A stretch of DNA of 6,387 nt. It comes from an uncultured Gammaproteobacteria bacterium. Lineage in GTDB: Bacteria > Pseudomonadota > Gammaproteobacteria > GCA-001735895. Location: the NCBI GenBank assembly GCA_937980285.1, contig CALJQI010000412.1:1-6387 (forward strand), given 5' to 3'. Position numbers and translations under genes: made by a program. Below the pieces are notes generated by a model. It saw only the letters and a program-made list of their open reading frames with translations. It made no database searches and was not told the origin of the DNA. This document shows, piece by piece, positions 1 through 4,489 of this stretch; the stretch's first letter is position 1, and every line of letters begins with the position of its first letter.

Positions 1-457
1 CGCCGCCAGGCCCCTGTCACGACTGAAACACAACAAGTGGCGAATCCTGGTCAGCCCCGCCATCGACGAATCGGCGTTTGAGCAGCTGCGGCAGCTGGCC
101 GGCGAAGGCATCGAGGTCGAACGCAACCGCCCGGATTTTCCACAACTGATGCGCCACGCCAGCCTGTCGATATCGCAGGCCGGCTACAACACGCTGACCG
201 ACGTTTTTGCCGCAGGCGCGGCGGCGGTGGTTATCCCGTTTGCCGAATCGGGCGAGATCGAACAAAGCCTGCGCGCCCAGCGGCTGCAGGCATGCGGCCG
301 GGTAGTGATGCTGGAACAGACTCAACTGTCGGCACAGAATCTGGCCGCGGCAATCGATCGCGCCATCGATCTGGATACTTCGATACCGCTGATCCTGAAC
401 GGTGCTGACAACAGTGCCGATCAAATCGCGGCCTGGCTGCGGGCGGCGCAAACATGA
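1..457 (+). CDS. MurG-like (GT28-type) glycosyltransferase, C-terminal part
   Basis: The reading frame is open from base 2 to the TGA at 455-457, giving 151 visible residues; the start lies left of the window. Seen: a SQAGYNTLTD segment (visible residues 58-67) followed by FAAGAAAVVIPF, then AQRLQACGRVVMLEQTQLSAQNL. This order matches the C-terminal nucleotide-sugar-binding half of MurG-type enzymes (GT28 C-terminal domain: the S-x-AGYNT loop, an AAG-x-P-x-x-x-x-P strand-turn, and a helix that follows the donor-binding site). The family transfers a sugar from a UDP-sugar to a lipid or glycan acceptor on the cytoplasmic face of the membrane. It is probably not MurG itself: the neighbours are not cell-division or peptidoglycan genes, and the usual MurG acidic/QQ stretch reads ESGEIEQS. 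Its stop overlaps the next start by ATGA, so it is probably cotranscribed and translationally coupled with the deacetylase. The acceptor-binding N-terminal half cannot be seen. The only ATG inside the visible frame (149) falls within the conserved fold and is unlikely to be the real start. Confidence 0.82.
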   Translation, partial: AARPLSRLKHNKWRILVSPAIDESAFEQLRQLAGEGIEVERNRPDFPQLMRHASLSISQAGYNTLTDVFAAGAAAVVIPFAESGEIEQSLRAQRLQACGRVVMLEQTQLSAQNLAAAIDRAIDLDTSIPLILNGADNSADQIAAWLRAAQT

Positions 458-1272
458 GCCGTAATCCATTCATCGATCAGGCCTGGCGCTGGCTCGGCGA
501 GGAACTGGAACACTGGGCCGAGGTTGGTCAAAGCGCTCAATTCTGGTGGCGCGACGACGACGCCTGCGATAACGGCGACGCGCTCGAAAGATTGCTGCGC
601 ATTAGCCGCCAGCGCCAGTGGAATCTGGCGCTGGCGGTCATTCCATCGTCGCTCAAAGCTGGATTGGCGGAAACGCTTCAGTTGCATGAAACGGTCTGCG
701 TGCTGCAACACGGCTACGCGCATATCAGTCATGCCGCGCCCGGTCAGCGTAAAATCGAACTCGGCGGCAATCGCGACCCTGAGCAGATAATGAAGGACCT
801 CGCCCTCGGCAGGCAGACTCTCCAACAGAATTTCGATAAGCGTTTCGTTGCGGCGCTGGTGCCGCCATGGAACCGTATCGACAGCGCCGTCGTCGAGCGA
901 CTGCCCGAGCTCGGTTTTTGCGGGATTTCGACGATGAAAAAACGCGCCAGCGCGCACCCTGCTCCCGGTCTGCTGCAGGTAAACGCCCACCTGGATCCGA
1001 TCAACTGGCGCCACGATAGCGGATTTATCGGCGTCTACCCCGCCATCGCGATACTGATACAGCACCTGGTGGCGAAAAGACACGGTTACCGCGACAGTAC
1101 CGAAGCCACCGGCATTCTCAGCCATCACCTGGTACAAAACGAAGCCGTCTGGCGTTTTCTCGACGACCTGATGGGGTTCCTGTCGCGACACACCGCCGCC
1201 GAGTTCGTCGATGCGCGCCAGATCTGGCCCGGGCCCGGCTGCCCCCCCTCAATCACCTGGTCGACTGCCTGA
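454..1272 (+). CDS. Polysaccharide deacetylase family protein (divergent NodB-type)
   Basis: The protein has 272 residues. The ATG at 454 sits in an ATGA overlap with the upstream glycosyltransferase, which favours this start over any internal one. Seen motifs, in order: WWRDDDA (31-37), equivalent to the TFDDG motif of NodB-type deacetylases; LQHGYAHISHA (84-94), whose H86 and H90 have the H-x-x-x-H spacing of the second metal-binding motif; VPPWNRID (136-143), in place of the RPPxG motif; NAHLDPINWR (177-186); and ILSHH (221-225), a late conserved histidine motif. Family knowledge: these enzymes use an Asp-His-His-bound divalent metal to hydrolyse N-acetyl (sometimes O-acetyl) groups on sugars. 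D35 or D36 with H86 and H90 would be the ligands here. There is no signal peptide or membrane segment, so a cytoplasmic role on an intermediate made by the upstream glycosyltransferase is more likely than action on finished polysaccharide (inference). After FVDARQIW (251-258) the tail is short and Pro/Gly-rich and contains a seven-C run (1242-1248), so the last ~12 residues are less certain. Confidence 0.85.
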   Translation: MSRNPFIDQAWRWLGEELEHWAEVGQSAQFWWRDDDACDNGDALERLLRISRQRQWNLALAVIPSSLKAGLAETLQLHETVCVLQHGYAHISHAAPGQRKIELGGNRDPEQIMKDLALGRQTLQQNFDKRFVAALVPPWNRIDSAVVERLPELGFCGISTMKKRASAHPAPGLLQVNAHLDPINWRHDSGFIGVYPAIAILIQHLVAKRHGYRDSTEATGILSHHLVQNEAVWRFLDDLMGFLSRHTAAEFVDARQIWPGPGCPPSITWSTA

Positions 1273-1399
1273 CTTACGCAAGCTGTCTCCAACCCAGGCA
1301 TCCGGCATCTTCGAACCGCTATTTCCGCGAAACGATAACCTCTGTTACCCGATTTTAACGCAGTCGATACCGGGCACTGGTTGTTGGCGTCAGCGAGCG
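1273..1399. other. Convergent intergenic gap
   Basis: These 127 bases separate the stop of the deacetylase (+) from the stop of the hydrolase (-). I found no convincing intrinsic terminator: a seven-pair stem with one G-T wobble (GTTGGCG at 1383-1389 with CGCTAAC at 1398-1404) overlaps the hydrolase stop, but no T-run follows on either strand. No gene or RNA is evident. Confidence 0.5.
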
Positions 1400-2305
1400 C
1401 TAACAGTTCGCATCGCCGGGATAGCTCACGCACCAATCGGCGCCGTCGAGAAGCGCCTCGAGATCGTCGCGCGCCTGCGAGCGCGCATCCGCATCCGCGT
1501 TTAGCTGCGAATCCCACCAGAACGCGGTAGCCTGGCTGTAAAACTGGCTAAAGGGAGTCAATGCGGCGTCTTCGCAAGTCATCGTCGAACCATCCGCGTA
1601 TACACCCCAGGCGTCGTTGTTGTGGGTTCCGCCGAGGCGTACCGCGAGAATACTGTCCGGCTGGCTGAACTGCACCTGGTCCCAGACGCTGAGAAACGAC
1701 CCAACTGGAGTTGTCGTATCCGCGTCACCGCCGAGCAACAGCATCGGCCCGTCCTGGTTGCCGCTATCGACCCAGTTGGGACCGTAGGGATTCATCGGAA
1801 CGGTCGCCGTAATATCGATGCCGGTTTTGCCGCCATCGCCAGCCTTTATCACGGCGCCGCCGCCCTGGCTGTGCCCGGCAAGGCCGGTGCGGTTATCCGC
1901 GGGATAGTCGCCACTTTCGATGACGTGCTCGAGACATTGCAATACGTCCGGCGCCCGTGCCGACCAGGCATTGGCGGCAACGACGATATACGGGCCCGCG
2001 GTAGCCCAGTTTTTAAGACCAGGCAGGTAACCATCGGTGACGCATTGACCGAGGACATTGCCCTGCTCCCAGCCATTCGCCCAGGCAATTACCGGGTAGG
2101 TTTGCCCCGCCTGCAGACTGTTCGGCAAAATCACGGTGCAGTCTAGCTCGTGATTACCCCTGGAATTTCCGACCACCCGCTGGCATGCGAAATCCTCGCC
2201 GCAGTCAACCGCGGTAACGGTCATATTGGTATTCTGGCGCTCGCCTGCAAAAACCGAAGTCGCCGCCGCCAGAACGGCAAAAGCCGATAGACTAATAAAT
2301 CTCAT
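1400..2305 (-). CDS. Secreted alpha/beta hydrolase, dienelactone-hydrolase/cutinase-like
   Basis: The protein has 301 residues. It begins with a typical Sec signal peptide: MRFIS, a hydrophobic core rich in Ala/Val, and SVFA before the likely cut after A20; it is therefore probably periplasmic or secreted. Seen: strand YPVIAWANGWEQG (70-82), a plausible oxyanion-hole region; nucleophile elbow GHSQGGG with S146; GPMLLLGGDADTTTP, where D196 is the likely acid; and LGGTHNN with H228 as the general base. Order and spacing match serine hydrolases of the dienelactone-hydrolase superfamily, including bacterial cutinase/polyester-hydrolase-like enzymes, where a similar D-x-x-x-P and GG-x-H pattern occurs. 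The mature part carries eight cysteines (35, 41, 56, 88, 124, 244, 292, 301), an even number compatible with disulfides; the C292-C301 pair could tie down the C-terminus, as seen in several secreted polyester hydrolases. It hydrolyses an ester or related bond, but the substrate cannot be read. The gene stands alone, opposite to the glycosyltransferase/deacetylase pair, with its own ribosome binding site. A lipase, acetyl-xylan-type esterase or short-chain polyhydroxyalkanoate depolymerase are alternatives. Confidence 0.85.
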   Translation of the reverse strand: MRFISLSAFAVLAAATSVFAGERQNTNMTVTAVDCGEDFACQRVVGNSRGNHELDCTVILPNSLQAGQTYPVIAWANGWEQGNVLGQCVTDGYLPGLKNWATAGPYIVVAANAWSARAPDVLQCLEHVIESGDYPADNRTGLAGHSQGGGAVIKAGDGGKTGIDITATVPMNPYGPNWVDSGNQDGPMLLLGGDADTTTPVGSFLSVWDQVQFSQPDSILAVRLGGTHNNDAWGVYADGSTMTCEDAALTPFSQFYSQATAFWWDSQLNADADARSQARDDLEALLDGADWCVSYPGDANC

Positions 2306-2309
2306 TATT

Positions 2310-2317
2310 CTCCCCTC
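2310..2317 (-). promoter_or_regulatory. Shine-Dalgarno site of the secreted hydrolase
   Basis: On the minus strand GAGGGGAG lies four bases before the ATG at 2305-2303. It is the strongest purine-rich site in the window and supports both the chosen start and good expression of the hydrolase. Confidence 0.7.
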
Positions 2318-2433
2318 GATGGTATTCCTGCAAAATGCGGAATGCCTGTTATATGGAATCGGTAATCATAGCGCGCCGCGGGTAAATCAACATCACCTAA
2401 ACGAGTTAAGCGGCGGCCACCCGACATCGGCGG

Positions 2434-2534
2434 TCAGGGACTAAACTTCCGCGCCAGGAGCCCTGTTCGCAGCATGGGTTGTTAGCCACTACCTGGTTTC
2501 CCTGACAATTGCATACGATCAGGGACTTTCAGGG
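2434..2534. repeat. Short TCAGGGACT repeats with an inverted copy
   Basis: TCAGGGACT occurs at 2434-2442 and again at 2519-2527; a partial TCAGGG follows at 2529-2534. The reverse complement of the core, TCCCTGA, is at 2499-2505, so 2499-2505 and 2519-2525 can form a perfect seven-pair stem with a 13-base loop just downstream of the phosphatase stop. The position would suit an mRNA 3' end structure, but no T-run follows, so it is not a standard intrinsic terminator. A binding site for a regulator of the hydrolase is another possibility; chance is a third. Confidence 0.35.
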
Positions 2535-2538
2535 CAAG

Positions 2539-3129
2539 CTAGGTGGACTCGATCATAGGTATCGACTGGTAACTTTGCAGCAGCTCTCCGTCGTCGGCAA
2601 GCTCGAACTGGTGGATTGCATTCCAGGCGAAGTCGACCGGAGACTCACCGCGCATGTCCCAGCCCGAAGACAACGAGTAGATGCAGCGGATGATGCCCTT
2701 GTGCGCGACCGCGGCGCTGTCGTTACCGCCGGCGGCGATTTTCGTTAACCAGGACTTTAGCCGCGCCTGCACCTGGCGCGGGCTCTCGCCGCCTGGCGGA
2801 CAAAAATCGAGGCCGCGGCTTTCGTTGTCTCGCATGACGTCACCGAGTTTTTTACGCAGCGGTTTCAGAATTTCGCCTTCCCAATGCCCCCAGCTCATTT
2901 CGATCAGGGCCGGTTCTATGGCGATATCGGACAGCCCGAGCAGTTCGGCGCTCTGGCGCGCGCGCAGCAGCGGACTGCAGTACCAGCGATACGCTAAATA
3001 TGTCTGCGGTAGCCTGAGCTTCGTCAACTGCTGGCGACCGGTCTCGCTAAGCGGGCGGTCGATGCGGCCCTGCACGCGTTTCTCCAGGTTCCAGTCGGTG
3101 ATACCATGTCGCAACAACGCCAGTTTCAT
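2539..3129 (-). CDS. Histidine phosphatase family protein (phosphoglycerate-mutase-like)
   Basis: The protein has 196 residues, near the usual length for single-domain members. Seen: LLRHGITDWN (5-14), the RHG motif with the phospho-accepting H8 and R7; PLSETGRQQ (26-34); CSPLLRARQSAELL (51-64), with R56 as the second phosphate-binding arginine; EMSWGHWEGE (77-86), with E77 as likely acid; and VAHKGIIRCI (141-150), with the second catalytic H143. All core residues are present, so the enzyme should be active. Family knowledge: the histidine is transiently phosphorylated while a phosphomonoester is hydrolysed; members range from sugar phosphatases to alpha-ribazole phosphatase (CobC). No cobalamin gene is nearby, so CobC is not supported. 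The ATG overlaps the TGA of the upstream GT4 glycosyltransferase by ATGA, with AAGGA (3133-3137, minus strand) just upstream. The coupling suggests a role in the same pathway, for instance dephosphorylating a sugar or glycolipid intermediate (inference). No signal peptide; cytoplasmic. Confidence 0.9.
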   Translation of the reverse strand: MKLALLRHGITDWNLEKRVQGRIDRPLSETGRQQLTKLRLPQTYLAYRWYCSPLLRARQSAELLGLSDIAIEPALIEMSWGHWEGEILKPLRKKLGDVMRDNESRGLDFCPPGGESPRQVQARLKSWLTKIAAGGNDSAAVAHKGIIRCIYSLSSGWDMRGESPVDFAWNAIHQFELADDGELLQSYQSIPMIEST

Positions 3130-4373
3130 TGTCCTTTATCTCCCGCCAGGGATTGTTGCAGACGTTCGACCAAAGCGTCGATGCCGCGCTGCATCGAAAA
3201 CTCATGCCGTACTCGCTCGAATCCGGCCTGTCCAAGGCGATTGCGCAGCGCCGGATCGGCAATCAGGGTTTGCAGCGCCTGGCACAGCGCGTCTGCGTCC
3301 TTTTGCTCGACCAGCCAGCCGGTTTGCCGATGTAGAATCAGTTCGGGAATGCCGGAGATACTTGTCGACAGGCAGGCCAGCGCCTGGCTTTGCGCCTCCA
3401 TCAGAACGTTGGGCAAGCCGTCGCGATCGCCGTCGTCGGAAATCTTGCTAGGCAGCACGAAAAGGTCGGCGGCGCGGTAGCGCGACAACACCTCGGTTTG
3501 CGGTAACGCTCCCAGCCAGTCGATGCGGTCGTCTATTCCCAGGTCTTGCGCCTGCTGCTGTAGTCTGGTCAACAGTTCGCCACCGCCGATATGCACGAAA
3601 TGCCAGTGCATGGTCTCGGGCAGCGACGCCAGCGCCGTCAGCAGGTACTCGTAGCCTTTTTTATCGACCGCTCGACCGACGCTGATCAGTATCACTGCTT
3701 TACCCGCCTCGCTGCCGTCGCGCTGCGACGCGGATACCGGATTCTGATCGAAGCGCGCAAAATCGAGACCGTGGTAAACCAGCCCGACCTTGTCGCGATC
3801 GGGGCTTAAATCGGATAGAAACTGATGGTTAGCGCCGGTACAGGTAACGATCCAGTCGACGCTGGCCAGTTTTTCACGAATTTCCCACTGCGGTATGGTC
3901 CAGATGTCCTTGGCGTGGGCGGACAGACTCCAGGAGCGAGCGCTTACCATCGCCGCGTAATAGCTCACCGATGCCGGCGTATGCATGAAGTGGGTATAGT
4001 AGTGGCGTACCGACGCCGGCGTTTCGCAGGCCATCACCAGGGCCTGGGCAAAGCGCCGCATGCGGTTGCGCGTCGGCTCGCGCCGCAGATCGCGCAGGAA
4101 AACCACCAGCGCGCGCCAGAAGCCCGGCCGCCAGGCGGTCTTCAGCAACGCCCGCAGTACTCGTGGCAGGTCGTCGCGCACATACTCGGGCAGGTAGATG
4201 ACGGGCGCCTCGATTTCGGCGTGGATCGGATGGCTCGCCGGATCGTAGGGATGTCGCAACGATATGATGCACAATTCGAAGCCACGCAACTCCAGCGCCC
4301 TGATTTCCTGGGCGATAAAGGTTTCCGACAGGCGCGGGTAACCCTTTAGAACAATAGCGACTCGGGACGGCAT
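3126..4373 (-). CDS. GT4 family glycosyltransferase
   Basis: I choose the ATG at 4373-4371 (415 residues), because MPSRVAIVLKGYPRLSETFI is the usual beginning of this subfamily; the frame also opens from a GTG at 4415, which adds 14 residues with no family resemblance. Neither start has a clear Shine-Dalgarno site. Seen, numbering from the ATG: KGYPRLSETFIAQEI (10-24), an N-terminal acceptor-domain loop; SAHAKDIW (151-158); VGRAVDKKGYEYLLTA (232-247), opening the donor-binding domain; HIGGGE (261-266); DGDRDGLPNVLMEA (314-327), the EX7E-type motif with Asp318 in place of the first Glu and Glu326 as the second; and GIPELI...TGWLV (341-355). This is a complete two-Rossmann-domain (GT-B) retaining transferase, cytoplasmic, that would add a sugar from a nucleotide donor to a growing saccharide. 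It resembles exopolysaccharide and colanic-acid-type GT4 enzymes; the specific sugar is not readable. It is the first gene of a two-gene unit with the phosphatase (ATGA overlap) and diverges from the ABC transporter gene. Confidence 0.9.
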   Translation of the reverse strand: MPSRVAIVLKGYPRLSETFIAQEIRALELRGFELCIISLRHPYDPASHPIHAEIEAPVIYLPEYVRDDLPRVLRALLKTAWRPGFWRALVVFLRDLRREPTRNRMRRFAQALVMACETPASVRHYYTHFMHTPASVSYYAAMVSARSWSLSAHAKDIWTIPQWEIREKLASVDWIVTCTGANHQFLSDLSPDRDKVGLVYHGLDFARFDQNPVSASQRDGSEAGKAVILISVGRAVDKKGYEYLLTALASLPETMHWHFVHIGGGELLTRLQQQAQDLGIDDRIDWLGALPQTEVLSRYRAADLFVLPSKISDDGDRDGLPNVLMEAQSQALACLSTSISGIPELILHRQTGWLVEQKDADALCQALQTLIADPALRNRLGQAGFERVRHEFSMQRGIDALVERLQQSLAGDKGQ

Positions 4374-4382
4374 AAGCGGTAT

Positions 4383-4411
4383 TTGATATAAAGCGACTGA
4401 TCGGCGATAGT
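4383..4411 (+). promoter_or_regulatory. Putative sigma-70-type promoter for the ABC transporter
   Basis: The -35-like TTGATA matches the consensus at five of six positions and the -10-like GATAGT at four of six, with an ideal 17-base spacing. It lies inside the short N-terminal extension that the GT4 gene would have if it used the GTG at 4415, which is another small argument for the downstream ATG of that gene. Prediction by eye only. Confidence 0.3.
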
Positions 4412-4481
4412 ACACTGGCCCAGCAAGCGGTGCTACCGGGGTCGGGCAATGAACCAGTCAGCGAAATCAGAATCATAAACT

Positions 4482-4486
4482 GGAAG
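4482..4486 (+). promoter_or_regulatory. Likely Shine-Dalgarno site of the ABC transporter
   Basis: GGAAG precedes the ATG at 4490 by three bases. The spacing is short but the site supports this start over an in-frame GTG at 4430, which would add 20 residues without resemblance to the family. Confidence 0.4.
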
Positions 4487-4489
4487 CCT

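Larger units (their letters stand above)
2306..2538. other. Intergenic region upstream of the hydrolase and downstream of the phosphatase
   Basis: These 233 bases contain no supported gene. They must hold the promoter of the hydrolase (minus strand) and the 3' end of the GT4-phosphatase transcript. On the minus strand a TATAAC hexamer (2353-2348) could be a -10 box for the hydrolase, but I see no matching -35 box at 16-18 bases, so I do not call a promoter. The phosphatase-proximal side contains the TCAGGGACT repeats listed separately. No T-run terminator is visible. Confidence 0.5.
4374..4489. promoter_or_regulatory. Divergent promoter region between GT4 gene and ABC transporter gene
   Basis: These 116 bases lie between two divergent starts and should hold both promoters. 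On the + strand, TTGATA (4383-4388), a 17-base spacer and GATAGT (4406-4411) give a plausible sigma-70-type promoter for the ABC gene, leaving an untranslated leader of roughly 70 bases. For the minus strand I see only an AT-rich patch (4381-4391) and no good pair of boxes. A shared region would allow the GT4-phosphatase unit and the transporter to be regulated together. Confidence 0.4.

Noticed and set aside
421..1191. Open frame of 256 codons on the minus strand across the deacetylase gene
   Set aside because: It lies almost entirely antisense to a gene with clear family motifs, and its translation shows no recognisable domain; long antisense frames are common in GC-rich DNA.
1242..1248. 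Seven-C run near the end of the deacetylase that could hide a frameshift
   Set aside because: A shift here would extend the protein across the convergent gap into the antisense of the hydrolase gene with no recognisable sequence; the current frame ends soon after a FVDARQIW stretch that fits a natural C-terminus. A read error cannot be excluded.
1383..1404. Hairpin at the end of the hydrolase as an intrinsic terminator
   Set aside because: The stem has a G-T wobble, overlaps the stop codon and lacks a following T-run on either strand.
2681..3451. Open frame of 256 codons on the + strand opposite the phosphatase and the end of the GT4 gene
   Set aside because: It is antisense to two genes with intact motifs and its product is low-complexity, Arg/Ser-rich, typical of a shadow frame.
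4449..4478. Nine-codon frame (MNQSAKSES) ahead of the ABC gene as a leader peptide
   Set aside because: No Shine-Dalgarno site, no run of regulatory codons and no attenuator hairpins nearby; very short frames like this arise by chance.
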